NCBI RefSeq assembly: GCF_001418325.1
Contig: NZ_LIPN01000258.1
Span: 1 to 64,000, forward strand
Source: Streptomyces atriruber
Lineage (GTDB): Bacteria > Actinomycetota > Actinomycetes > Streptomycetales > Streptomycetaceae
Direction: 5' to 3'
Length of the DNA: 64,000 nt
Positions 21,525 through 29,036 of this stretch are shown here, piece by piece. Position numbers and translations under genes: made by a program. Each line of letters begins with the position of its first letter. The stretch's first letter is position 1. The notes under the pieces were generated by a model, which ran no database searches, was not told the DNA's origin, and saw nothing but the letters and a program-made list of their open reading frames with translations.

Positions 21525-21945
21525 CATCCGCTGCACTGCCGTTGACCTTCGCGTGCGGCTTTGTGGGTGCTTTGTGAAGGTTCTGGGCGCCCCCTCGATC
21601 ATGATCGTCCACCCTTCTGCGCCGAAGATCGTCCGGATCCTTCTGATGGCACGTCACTTCAAGTGGTGCGCAACGGTGTTGACGGCCACGGTGCGGGTCT
21701 GCGATCGGCGCGGCCGCGGTGGACCGTGGCGGCATCAATACGGACGGTTACTGCGCGCGGACCGCCATGTGCGGCACGTGGAGTCACCCGAGCGGCGTAA
21801 CGGTACCGATCCGGGAACAGTGGGCCCCTCGTCGAGCGTTCTCCGTCACAGTGAGGGAAAGATCCTCCCCAAGCACTAGGCTCATCCCTTTGCCTACGCA
21901 TTACTCTTGAGGCAAAGCCACACACGGTGGCCATGGAGGAGTGAA
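21525..21945. other. Intergenic region between bldA and the BI-1 family gene
   Basis: 421 bases with no gene I can support. A TTGACG near 21679 is a possible -35. Close to the downstream gene, a 7-bp inverted repeat TTTGCCT / AGGCAAA (21889-21895, 21910-21916) surrounds 14 bases, ending about 30 bases before the start codon, a plausible operator position. Confidence 0.45.
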
Positions 21946-22875
21946 ATGAGGAGCAGTAACCCGGTCTTCTCGCGACGGGGGTTCAGCCGCGACAACGGCT
22001 TCGCCGGCTTCGGCCAGCAGCCGCAGGCCGGGGGACCCGCGGGCGCGACCCAGACCCAACAGGGCAACCCGTACGCGCAGGGCAATCCGTACGCCGGCCA
22101 GCAGGCCCCCGCGGGCAACCCCTACGCCACCAACCCGTACGCCCAGCAGGACCTGCAGCACGGCGCGCCCCAGGCGCCCGTGACCACCGCGGGCCGCATG
22201 ACGATGGACGACGTCGTCATGCGTACCGCGACCACGCTCGGCACCCTCGTGGTGACGGCCGCGCTCGCCTGGGCGCTGCTGCCGGTGGACGACGCCAACA
22301 TCAGCAAGTCGTACGGCATCGCCATCGGCGCCGGTCTCATCGCGATGGTCCTGGGCCTCGTCCAGGCCTTCAAGCGCAAGGCCTCGCCCGCGCTGATCCT
22401 GACGTACGCCGCCCTGGAAGGCGTCTTCCTCGGCGTCGTCTCCAGCGTCGTCGACAACCGCATCGCCAGCGGTGCGGCCATGCAGGCCGTGCTCGGCACG
22501 ATGGCCGTCTTCATCGGCGTCCTCGTGGCGTACAAGGCGGGCTGGATCCGCGTCAACCGTCGCTTCTACGGCTTCGTGATGGCCGCCGCGATGGGCTTCC
22601 TGCTGCTGACCGCCGTGAACCTGCTGTTCATGGTCTTCGGCGGCGGTGACGGGCTCGGCTTCCGCAGCGGTGGCCTCGGCATCGTGTTCGGCATCGTCGG
22701 CATCCTGCTCGGCGCCTGCTTCCTCGCCCTGGACTTCAAGCAGGTCGAGGACGGCATCGCCTATGGCGCGCCGAAGGAAGAGGCCTGGCTCGCCGCGTTC
22801 GGTCTGACGATGACGCTCGTCTGGATCTACATGGAGTTCCTGCGCCTGATCGCGATCTTCTCGGGCAACGACTAG
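21946..22875 (+). CDS. Bax inhibitor-1/YccA family membrane protein
   Basis: 309 residues. The first 90 are polar and rich in Gly, Gln, Asn and Pro, with repeated NPYA units. Seven hydrophobic segments follow, matching the BI-1/YccA (UPF0005) fold, and the family's aspartates appear near the end (LDFKQVEDG). It should be a cytoplasmic-membrane protein; bacterial members have been linked to calcium leak and stress, but no role is certain. The start is the ATG at 21946 with GGAGGA five bases upstream, not the longer TTG at 21907. A perfect hairpin follows the stop, so it is monocistronic. Confidence 0.92.
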   Translation: MRSSNPVFSRRGFSRDNGFAGFGQQPQAGGPAGATQTQQGNPYAQGNPYAGQQAPAGNPYATNPYAQQDLQHGAPQAPVTTAGRMTMDDVVMRTATTLGTLVVTAALAWALLPVDDANISKSYGIAIGAGLIAMVLGLVQAFKRKASPALILTYAALEGVFLGVVSSVVDNRIASGAAMQAVLGTMAVFIGVLVAYKAGWIRVNRRFYGFVMAAAMGFLLLTAVNLLFMVFGGGDGLGFRSGGLGIVFGIVGILLGACFLALDFKQVEDGIAYGAPKEEAWLAAFGLTMTLVWIYMEFLRLIAIFSGND

Positions 22876-22916
22876 ACGCATGGCTGAGGCGCCCCATCAC
22901 TGAGGCGCACAGCACC

Positions 22917-22954
22917 GAAGGGCCCGCGGACCGGAGACGGTCCGCGGGCCCTTC
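22917..22954 (+). terminator. Hairpin terminator, 16-bp perfect stem
   Basis: Arms 22917-22932 and 22939-22954 pair perfectly around loop GGAGAC, 42 bases after the stop of the BI-1 family gene. It can also serve the convergent DUF4287 gene. Confidence 0.88.
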
Positions 22955-23007
22955 GCCGTGTGCTCGTGAGGGTGTGAGCAGTGGAGTCGTGTCTTCTGGG
23001 GAGCCGG

Positions 23008-23238
23008 TCAGAGGAGTTTGCGGGCAGCCCGCCTGAGGTCGTACTCGTGGATGATTGCCTTCGCGTGCCCGTACGCGAGGTTGTGTTCGGTGCGGAGCCA
23101 GCTGACCTTCTCCTCGAAGCGGAAGAGAGAGGGGCCTTCGTCCACGGCGCGCAGCCAGTCGGAGATTTCACGACCGGTGCAGTGGGGGATTCGGGCGAGC
23201 AGGTTGCGGTGGGTCTCCTCGGAGAAGACTTGGGACAT
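23008..23238 (-). CDS. DUF4287 domain-containing protein
   Basis: 76-residue soluble protein. The block GREISDWLRAVDE, followed by a WLRTEHNLAYGHAKAIIHE helix, is typical of the DUF4287 family; function unknown. The ATG is preceded by GGAGG at good spacing. It is divergent from the 103-residue protein at 23341, with a 102-base shared promoter region. It resembles the N-terminal part of larger DUF4287/DUF5655 proteins, and stand-alone short forms are common in actinobacteria. Confidence 0.82.
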   Translation of the reverse strand: MSQVFSEETHRNLLARIPHCTGREISDWLRAVDEGPSLFRFEEKVSWLRTEHNLAYGHAKAIIHEYDLRRAARKLL

Positions 23239-23340
23239 CGGCGCCTCCGGACGCGTCGCGATGTGTTCCGTCCTTCACGCCACCGTGCCTGAGGGTTGGG
23301 GCGTTGGCAACAGTCCCGGGAAGGCGCATAAGGTCGCTGG

Positions 23341-23652
23341 GTGCTCGATACGACGCCTTTGACAGCCGCAGTGGACCATTTCGCCGACCGTCTGCGGGCC
23401 GCCCCGCAGAGCCGCCTGCAGCGGGGAGCGGCGGCCGAAGCGCTCGCTCTGGCCAGGGAGTTGGCGGCCCGCACCCAGCGCATCGAGGAACCGGAGGCGC
23501 GGCCGCGGGAGATGCCGGACGCGGGGATGTTCGCCGCGGCCGACCAGATCACCGTCGCGGGGCGTGATCTCGCCCTTGTCCTGACGGACCCCGATGAGCT
23601 CGCGCGGGCGCTGGAGCTCGTGGAGGAGGCGCAGAAACGGGCCGGGGTCTAG
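23341..23652 (+). CDS. Conserved hypothetical protein, 103 residues
   Basis: Small, alpha-helical, Ala- and Glu-rich acidic protein starting at GTG 23341. No signal peptide or membrane segment. Helices predicted around ADHFADRLRAA, AEALALARELAARTQRIEE and DELARALELVEEAQKR suggest a helical bundle. I do not recognise a family with a known function. Coding is supported by strong third-position GC and by fit between the divergent DUF4287 gene and the convergent gene at 23672, whose stop is 19 bases away. Confidence 0.7.
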   Translation: MLDTTPLTAAVDHFADRLRAAPQSRLQRGAAAEALALARELAARTQRIEEPEARPREMPDAGMFAAADQITVAGRDLALVLTDPDELARALELVEEAQKRAGV

Positions 23653-23671
23653 GGCCCGGCCCGGTGGGTGG

Positions 23672-24520
23672 TCAGACCGAGGCGATGACGCGGTCGGCCA
23701 GGATGTAGATGTTCTCGGCGCCGCACTCGAAGGTCAGGGCGTACGCACCGGAGATGCCGGAGCCGCCGAGCAGGAACGGGGTCCTGCCCTCCCGCAGCGC
23801 GGTCGCCAGGAGCTCCGCGGTCTCGCGGTGTCCGGGCGTCATGCACAGCGTCGTGCCGTCCGCGAAGACGTACACGTCCAGCGTGCCCAGCGGGCCGGGG
23901 CGGACGTCGGCGAGGGCGGTGCGGGCGTCGGCGAGCTCCTCTAGGCACGCCACCGTGCGCTCGTGGTCGCCGTGCCCCTCGGGCGTCGGCGTCTGCACCG
24001 GCACGAAGTCCGGGTGCGAGGGGTGGCGGCGGCGGGCGGCGGCCAGCTCGGGGGAGTCCGCGGCGTACTCGTCGGTGCCCGCGGAGTCGGCGAACGGCTC
24101 CGTCACCGGCTCCAGGCTGTCGGACTCGATGCCCGCGAAGTCGGCCTGGCGGGGCAGGAACAGCTCGTCGGCGATGCCGTCCGGAATGCCGGGCAGCCCG
24201 CTGAGCAGCGAGGGCCCGTCGGAGCCCTCGCGGGCCTCCTGGGCGGCCCAGAAGGCGCGGGCCTCGGCGAGCTCCCGCTCGCGCTCCTCGGCGAGCGCCT
24301 CGGTCACCGCCGCGCGTATCTCGTCGGTGTCCACCGTGGTGCGGGCGCCCGGCACCGTGGGGTGCGGGGCGCTCGTGGCACGGCTGTCGGCCAGTTCGGT
24401 GTGCAGGGCTGTGATCTCGGCGAGCTGCTTCCGCAGGCCGTGCACCGCGTGCAGGGCAGCGACGCCCACGGCCGTGGCAGCGGCCGTGGAGAGCAGCAGG
24501 GCAAGAGGCAAGGCGCTCAC
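23672..24520 (-). CDS. Membrane-anchored hypothetical protein with coiled coil
   Basis: 282 residues, GTG start. Residues ~4-26 form an uncleaved hydrophobic anchor (LALLLSTAAATAVGVAAL). A short coiled coil follows (LRKQLAEITALHTEL), then a charged helical stretch rich in Glu and Arg, an acidic linker, and a compact C-terminal domain (~200-282) containing CMTPGHRETAELLATALREG and a final NIYILADRVIASV strand. No enzyme motif is visible. Convergent with the 103-residue gene and divergent from nothing close; a 245-base gap separates it from the thiolase. Confidence 0.75.
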   Translation of the reverse strand: MSALPLALLLSTAAATAVGVAALHAVHGLRKQLAEITALHTELADSRATSAPHPTVPGARTTVDTDEIRAAVTEALAEERERELAEARAFWAAQEAREGSDGPSLLSGLPGIPDGIADELFLPRQADFAGIESDSLEPVTEPFADSAGTDEYAADSPELAAARRRHPSHPDFVPVQTPTPEGHGDHERTVACLEELADARTALADVRPGPLGTLDVYVFADGTTLCMTPGHRETAELLATALREGRTPFLLGGSGISGAYALTFECGAENIYILADRVIASV

Positions 24521-24669
24521 TGACGTACTCCCGGTTTCAAGTCGACCCCCGACTTCCTACATCAGCTTGAAGCCTGCACGATCCACCTGTCAGTGCATTA
24601 CGTCACGAATGGGACAGGACTTTGGGCCCGAGGTTTACCTCTGGATCCGCTCTGAGCTGGGCATATCCA

Positions 24670-24704
24670 TCTCCCCCAGGAGATAGGTCACATCCTGGGG
24701 GAGA
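24670..24704 (-). terminator. Hairpin terminator downstream of thiolase
   Basis: Arms 24670-24681 and 24693-24704 form a perfect 12-bp stem around an 11-base loop, 62 bases after the thiolase stop in the minus direction. The sequence is symmetrical, so it could also act as an attenuator, but termination fits the position best. Confidence 0.75.
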
Positions 24705-24765
24705 TTGGGTCACGAAGTGATGCAGGGACTGAGCGTCAGCACTGCGAACTCTGCGTCAGCAGTTA

Positions 24766-25986
24766 TTAGCTGAGGCGTTCGATAACCATCGCCATGCCCT
24801 GGCCGCCGCCGACGCACATCGTCTCCAGGCCGAACTGCTTGTCGTGGAACTGGAGGGAGTTGATGAGCGTGCCGGTGATGCGGGCGCCGGTCATGCCGAA
24901 GGGGTGGCCGACGGCGATGCCGCCGCCGTTGACGTTGAGCTTGTCGATGTCGATGCCCAGGTCGCGGTAGCTCGGGATCACCTGGGCGGCGAACGCCTCG
25001 TTGATCTCGACCAGGTCGATGTCGTCGATGGTGAGACCGGCACGCCGCAGCGCCTGCTTGCTCGCCTCGACCGGGCCGAGGCCCATGATCTCGGGGGAGA
25101 GGCCGGTGACGCCGGTGGAGACGATGCGGGCGAGCGGGGTCAGGCCGAGCTCGCGCGCCTTGGTGTCGCTCATGATCACGAGGGCGGCGGCGCCGTCGTT
25201 GAGCGGGCAGCAGTTGCCGGCGGTGACCAGGCCGTCGGGGCGGAAGACGGGCTTCAGGCCCTGGACGCCCTCCAGGGTGACCCCGGCGCGCGGCCCGTCG
25301 TCCTTGCTGACGACGGTGCCGTCGGGGGTGGTGACGGGGGTGATCTCCCGCTCCCAGAAGCCGTTCTTGATGGCTTCCTCGGCGAGGTTCTGCGAGCGGA
25401 CGCCGAACTCGTCCATGTCCTGACGGGTGACGCCCTTGGCGCGGGCCAGGTTCTCGGCGGTCTGGCCCATCGCGATGTACGCGTCCGGGACCAGGCCGTC
25501 CTCGCGCGGGTCGTGCCAGGTGGAGCCCTCGGTCTTGGCGACGGCCTCGGTGCGGGCCTCCGCGTCGGCGAAGAGGGGGTTGTGGGTGTCGGGCAGGCCG
25601 TCGGACGTGCCCTTGACGGACCGCGACACCATCTCGACGCCCGCCGAGATGAAGACGTCGCCCTCGCCCGCCTTGATGGCGTGCAGGGCCATGCGGCTCG
25701 TCTGCAGGGACGAGGAGCAGTACCGGGTGATGGTGCAGCCCGGGAGGTGGTCCATGCCCATCTGCACGGCCACGATGCGGCCCAGGTTGTGCCCCTGCTC
25801 GCCGCCGGGCAGACCACAGCCCAGCATCAGGTCGTCGATGTCCTTCGGGTCCAGCTCGGGGACCTTGGCGAGGGCGGCCTCGATGATGGTGGCGGTCAGG
25901 TCGTCCGGCCGCAGATCCTTCAGCGACCCCTTGAAGGCGCGGCCGATCGGGGTGCGGGCGGCAGAGACGATCACGGCTTCGGGCAT
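24766..25986 (-). CDS. Acetyl-CoA C-acetyltransferase (thiolase)
   Basis: 406 residues, the normal length for thiolase I/II. The nucleophilic Cys sits in RYCSSSLQT (about residue 88), the GHPFGMTGAR motif gives the catalytic His, and CVGGGQGMA near the C-terminus gives the second Cys. These mark a degradative or acetoacetyl-CoA-type thiolase catalysing reversible Claisen condensation/cleavage of 3-ketoacyl-CoA in the cytoplasm. No beta-oxidation partner lies beside it. ATG 25986 is the start. It ends in a double stop (TAATAA) and is followed by a clear hairpin. Whether its main role is fatty-acid breakdown or acetoacetyl-CoA supply cannot be decided from sequence. Confidence 0.95.
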   Translation of the reverse strand: MPEAVIVSAARTPIGRAFKGSLKDLRPDDLTATIIEAALAKVPELDPKDIDDLMLGCGLPGGEQGHNLGRIVAVQMGMDHLPGCTITRYCSSSLQTSRMALHAIKAGEGDVFISAGVEMVSRSVKGTSDGLPDTHNPLFADAEARTEAVAKTEGSTWHDPREDGLVPDAYIAMGQTAENLARAKGVTRQDMDEFGVRSQNLAEEAIKNGFWEREITPVTTPDGTVVSKDDGPRAGVTLEGVQGLKPVFRPDGLVTAGNCCPLNDGAAALVIMSDTKARELGLTPLARIVSTGVTGLSPEIMGLGPVEASKQALRRAGLTIDDIDLVEINEAFAAQVIPSYRDLGIDIDKLNVNGGGIAVGHPFGMTGARITGTLINSLQFHDKQFGLETMCVGGGQGMAMVIERLS

Positions 25987-26171
25987 CAGGACGCTCCAGT
26001 GGCGAAGGGGCAGGACTCACTGGGAAGTTACCTGCACGTATTGCTATCGGTCATCGGCTGGAGGATGTGACTCCGACCGCATTTCTAAGCGGGCGCTCAG
26101 GCCGCGGGGCCCTGGGCGGAAGCGGGTGCGGCCTCGGCGGGCGGGGTCCGTTTCCGGCCGCGGGTCCGTCG

Positions 26172-26200
26172 TGGCTGGTCGCGCAGTTCCCCGCGCCCCT
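26172..26200 (-). repeat. Dispersed hairpin repeat, family A copy 2
   Basis: Reverse-oriented copy (GCGCAGTTCCCCGCGC core) in the 233-base gap between the DinB-like gene and the thiolase. Confidence 0.8.
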
Positions 26201-26219
26201 GAAGGCGCCCGGCACCGTC

Positions 26220-26894
26220 TCAGCCCCTGGCCTCCCTCGGCTCCCCGTGCCAGCGCCACGTGGTGAGCCGGGCGCGCCCCGGGAGCTCGCCGCGCCCTGT
26301 CGCCCACAGGAGGGTCGGCCAGGGGACCGTGTCGGTGGGGGCGTCCGGGAAGAGGCGGTGCAGGACGCGTGCGCAGAGGTCGGCGGGCGGGTGCCAGGTG
26401 GCGTCGATGCCGAGGCCGCCCGCGATGTCGTACGTGTGGACGAGGGTCTCCACGATTCCCATCGCGGCGAAGCCCTCCGGGTCGGAGGCGCCCCACGTGT
26501 GGTGGGCCCGGACCGTGGGCGCGGTGGTGGCGACCATGCCGGTCAGGAGGGCTCCGCAGGACTCCAGGACCTGGAGCAGCCCGGCGATGCCGGAGCCGCG
26601 GTCGGCGAAGGTGACGTTGGAGGGGCCTCCGTCCCTGCGCCGGTACCAGAGGAACGGCACCTCGGTGTGCTGGGGCGGGTGCTCCGGGCCCAGCTGGGCG
26701 GCGTAGGCGAAGAGGTCGTCGGCGAGGTGCTCGACGGTTTCCCAGCAGTCCCAGTCGATGCCGCCCGCCTTGACGCTCCAGTCGGCGTCGGGCGGGGCCT
26801 GGCGGAGTGCGGCTACGGCGAGGCGGACGGCGCGGGTGACGTCTGCGGGGGTGACGGGTTGGACGGGTGCAACGGGTTCTCTGGGTCCGGACAT
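26220..26894 (-). CDS. DinB / mycothiol maleylpyruvate isomerase-like protein
   Basis: 224 residues with the four-helix DinB-like layout. The first metal-ligand His is in WETVEHLADDLFAYA (~50-60) and further His positions are in MGIVETLVHTYDIAGGLG (~145-160), as in mycothiol-dependent maleylpyruvate isomerase N-terminal domains. Members often act as thiol-dependent transferases or isomerases using mycothiol, the actinobacterial thiol; the substrate here is unknown. ATG 26894 is the start. It is upstream of the thiolase but separated by a repeat-bearing 233-base gap, so cotranscription is uncertain. Confidence 0.8.
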   Translation of the reverse strand: MSGPREPVAPVQPVTPADVTRAVRLAVAALRQAPPDADWSVKAGGIDWDCWETVEHLADDLFAYAAQLGPEHPPQHTEVPFLWYRRRDGGPSNVTFADRGSGIAGLLQVLESCGALLTGMVATTAPTVRAHHTWGASDPEGFAAMGIVETLVHTYDIAGGLGIDATWHPPADLCARVLHRLFPDAPTDTVPWPTLLWATGRGELPGRARLTTWRWHGEPREARG

Positions 26895-26948
26895 GACGGG
26901 ACCGTAGCAGTGGGTGTGCGGGGGACCGGTACTGGTTTTCCGTAGCGG

Positions 26949-27191
26949 TCAGTGGTCCTCCGCGCCTTCTACGAAGTGATCGAACTCGCCTGCCTGCGCG
27001 CCGAGCACGAAGGCGTCCCACTTCTTGCGGGTGGTCGTGACGATGTTGTCCGGGTCGCTGGTCTCGCGGAGGTAGACGGCGTCGTCGTCCGTGCCGAAGG
27101 CGATCTCGATCCAGGGGCCCGGGCCGTGGTCGTCCTCGGGGGCGGCGCGGGTCCAGTCGAGGTCGGTGGGGATGCGGGGCGTCTCGGTCAT
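26949..27191 (-). CDS. DUF397 domain protein
   Basis: 80 residues when started at the ATG 27191. The pattern DLDWTRAA followed by WIEIAFGTDDDAVYLRETSDP and a KKWDAFVLGAQAGEFD end is that of DUF397, the small acidic partner of whiJ-type helix-turn-helix regulators in Streptomyces. The tryptophan before the first variable loop and the RETSDP turn are kept, but the usual KSS after W is replaced by RAA, so it is a divergent member. It lies 142 bases downstream of a second, classical DUF397 gene in the same direction, with an inverted repeat between them. Confidence 0.75.
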   Translation of the reverse strand: MTETPRIPTDLDWTRAAPEDDHGPGPWIEIAFGTDDDAVYLRETSDPDNIVTTTRKKWDAFVLGAQAGEFDHFVEGAEDH

Positions 27192-27234
27192 GGCTGGGGT
27201 CTGCGCCTCTTCTCCGTCTGCGGGGCGGGGCCGC

Positions 27235-27325
27235 GGAGGTATGTACGTCCTCGCCATCCCGGTGCGGGGCCTCGGTCCGGGCACCTCGGAGCGTGGCTCA
27301 CCGTGCTCCGGGCGCACATACCTCC
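27235..27325. repeat. Widely spaced 13-bp inverted repeat
   Basis: GGAGGTATGTACG (27235-27247) is matched in reverse complement by 27313-27325 with a single mismatch, 65 bases apart. A smaller hairpin (GAGC...GCTC) lies inside. It sits between two DUF397 genes and could be paired operator sites or a composite terminator. Confidence 0.5.
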
Positions 27326-27333
27326 ACGTCCCC

Positions 27334-27531
27334 TCAGGCCGTCTCGGCGCCTGCGGGCCGCTTCGTGGCGCGCAGCAGCGCGGCGAAGGCCGTGGGGGTG
27401 GTGCTGAGTATCGCGGCGGTGGGGTCGCTGCTCTCGGTGAGGTGAACTGTGCCGGTGGGCTCGGTGGCGATGTGTATGCAGGAGTTGCCTTCTTGGCAGT
27501 AGGAGGACTTCTGCCAGGTGAGCTCGGGCAT
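27334..27531 (-). CDS. DUF397 domain protein (whiJ-locus small partner)
   Basis: 65 residues with the full DUF397 signature: LTWQKSSYC, then NSCIHIA, then VHLTESSDPTAA and the closing FAALLRATK. The start ATG follows the regulator's stop by 12 bases, so it is an operon with the XRE gene. In Streptomyces, such small proteins sit beside whiJ-type regulators and modulate their activity, probably by direct binding; this is known for the family, not shown here. Confidence 0.92.
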   Translation of the reverse strand: MPELTWQKSSYCQEGNSCIHIATEPTGTVHLTESSDPTAAILSTTPTAFAALLRATKRPAGAETA

Positions 27532-27543
27532 CGTGGGATTCCT

Positions 27544-28389
27544 TCACAGATCCTGGATGATGTTGTGGATGAAGTCGCGTGACTTCGTGGGTGGGAGTGC
27601 GATGGCTTCCATGCGGTCGAGGAGGACGCGGTACTTGTCGAGTTGGGCTTCGGCGTCCAGGAACACCGGGCCGTGCGACTGGTCGAGGTTGACCGTGTCG
27701 AGCTGGGGCACGGGACCTGCGGAGTAGTAGATCGACTGGCCCGAGCCCGGAAAGGTTCCGGCGGCGAACGGGATCACGTGGACGGAGATGTGCTCCCGCT
27801 CGCTCATGTCGACGAGGTGCTTGAGCTGCGCCCGGGCCACGGTGACGCCGCCGAACCGCATCCGCAGGGCGGCCTCGTGGACGGTTGCCCGGTGGGGTGT
27901 CGGCGACTCCCGGAAGAGCACGGCCTGCCGCTTGATGCGGTACGAGATGCGGTGCTCGATGTCCGGTGGCGACAGCTCGGGAACGCTTTGACGGAAGATC
28001 TCGCGGGCGTAGTCCGTGGTCTGGAGGAGGCCGGGGATGTGCACCGTCACAGCGGTGCGCAGCGATGTGGCGTGGTGTTCGATCTCGGCGAGGTCCAGCA
28101 GTCCTGCGGACAGGATCTCGCGATAGTCCTCCCACCATCCGCGCGTACGTTCGCCGGTCATGCCGGACAGCGCGTCGACGAGGGGCTTGTCGGAGCAGTC
28201 GTAGTGGCAGGCCAGTGCGCGCACCCGCGCCGAGCTCACGCCGAGCCGCCCGGACTCTATGTTGCTGATCTGGTTCTGCTTGACGCCGAGGAGCTTCCCG
28301 GCCTCCGTCGATGTCAGGCCGGCACGTTCACGGAGCTTGCGCAGCTCGTTGCCCAACCGGAGTTGGCGTCCCGTCGGATTGCTTCTCAC
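27544..28389 (-). CDS. XRE-family regulator, WhiJ type (HTH plus DUF5753)
   Basis: 281 residues, GTG start. An N-terminal helix-turn-helix (~10-65, LRERAGLTSTEAGKLLGVKQNQISNIE) is followed by the DUF5753 domain (~95-270), recognisable from HIPGLLQTTDYARE and RQAVLF. This is the architecture of WhiJ and its many Streptomyces paralogues, which usually repress developmental genes and work with an adjacent DUF397 protein and a divergent ATP-binding protein, exactly the layout here. Two TGAGTGG-centred palindromes in the upstream region are candidate operators, suggesting autoregulation and control of the divergent gene. Confidence 0.93.
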   Translation of the reverse strand: MRSNPTGRQLRLGNELRKLRERAGLTSTEAGKLLGVKQNQISNIESGRLGVSSARVRALACHYDCSDKPLVDALSGMTGERTRGWWEDYREILSAGLLDLAEIEHHATSLRTAVTVHIPGLLQTTDYAREIFRQSVPELSPPDIEHRISYRIKRQAVLFRESPTPHRATVHEAALRMRFGGVTVARAQLKHLVDMSEREHISVHVIPFAAGTFPGSGQSIYYSAGPVPQLDTVNLDQSHGPVFLDAEAQLDKYRVLLDRMEAIALPPTKSRDFIHNIIQDL

Positions 28390-28418
28390 GGGCGCGTTCG
28401 CCTCTCCTCATATCCCGT

Positions 28419-28432
28419 CACTCACATGAGTG
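28419..28432. promoter_or_regulatory. Palindrome CACTCA-CA-TGAGTG, candidate operator
   Basis: Perfect 6-bp half-sites with a 2-base spacer, 30 bases upstream of the XRE start. It shares TGAGTGG with the second palindrome 60 bases away. Candidate binding site for the neighbouring regulator (inference). Confidence 0.5.
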
Positions 28433-28492
28433 GTTGTGTAGGGCTTTATTGAGTTTCGGTTAACACCTTAACTCTGCATCGCTACCTTCTGA

Positions 28493-28504
28493 GTGGCGCC
28501 ACTG
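28493..28504. promoter_or_regulatory. 12-bp perfect palindrome, candidate operator
   Basis: AGTGGCGCCACT is perfectly self-complementary and lies 79 bases before the ATP-binding protein start. The preceding TG extends it to the TGAGTGG also present at the other site. Confidence 0.5.
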
Positions 28505-28582
28505 CCCAGAAGAACCTCGCTCGACGGAGCGACAACGTCACTGGGTCCAATCGGCAACTACCCACTCGCGACGGAGACTTCC

Positions 28583-29023
28583 ATGCACGCAACCGTATCC
28601 CCGCCCTGGACGTACACCCTCCAACTCCCGCACGACCCCCGCGCCCCGGGGGTCGCCCGAGCCACCCTCCGCGCGGTGCTCAAGACGTACGGTCTCGGGG
28701 AACTCGCCCCCACCGCGGAGCTCCTCGCAGGCGAACTGCTCAACAACGCGCACTGCCACACAGGCGGCCCCTACGCGCTCCGCCTCCACTCGTCGTCCCC
28801 GGAGGGGATCCGCGTGGCCGTGTGGGACTCCGATCCGCAGATCCCGCACGGGTTCGGGGAGGACGGCCGTGACGTCGACCTCCGGCCGCCGGGGACGGCG
28901 GAGAGCGGGCGGGGGCTGCACATCGTGCGGGAGTGCGCGGACAGGTGGGGGTCCTGTTCGATGGGGACGGGGCAGGCGGGGAAGCTGTTGTGGGCCGAGG
29001 TGACGCCGGGCTCCGGCCGGTAG
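28583..29023 (+). CDS. ATP-binding protein, RsbW/SpoIIAB-like (HATPase_c)
   Basis: 146 residues. The N-box is ELLNNAHCHTG (Asn pair near residue 55), the G1 box is VWDSDPQIP, and the G2 box is ESGRGLHIVRECADRWG, the layout of anti-sigma-type GHKL kinases. The start is ATG 28583, preceded by GGAG; the longer frame from 28493 begins in the palindrome and has no ribosome site. Divergent from the XRE/DUF397 pair, it completes a whiJ/abaA-type locus. Such proteins may bind an unknown partner rather than a sigma factor. Confidence 0.92.
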   Translation: MHATVSPPWTYTLQLPHDPRAPGVARATLRAVLKTYGLGELAPTAELLAGELLNNAHCHTGGPYALRLHSSSPEGIRVAVWDSDPQIPHGFGEDGRDVDLRPPGTAESGRGLHIVRECADRWGSCSMGTGQAGKLLWAEVTPGSGR

Positions 29024-29036
29024 AGGGCCCGGCAGG

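Noticed and set aside
21244-21879. Several open frames over the bldA tRNA and its flanks
   Set aside because: They overlap the tRNA, have no ribosome site and show no protein-like composition.
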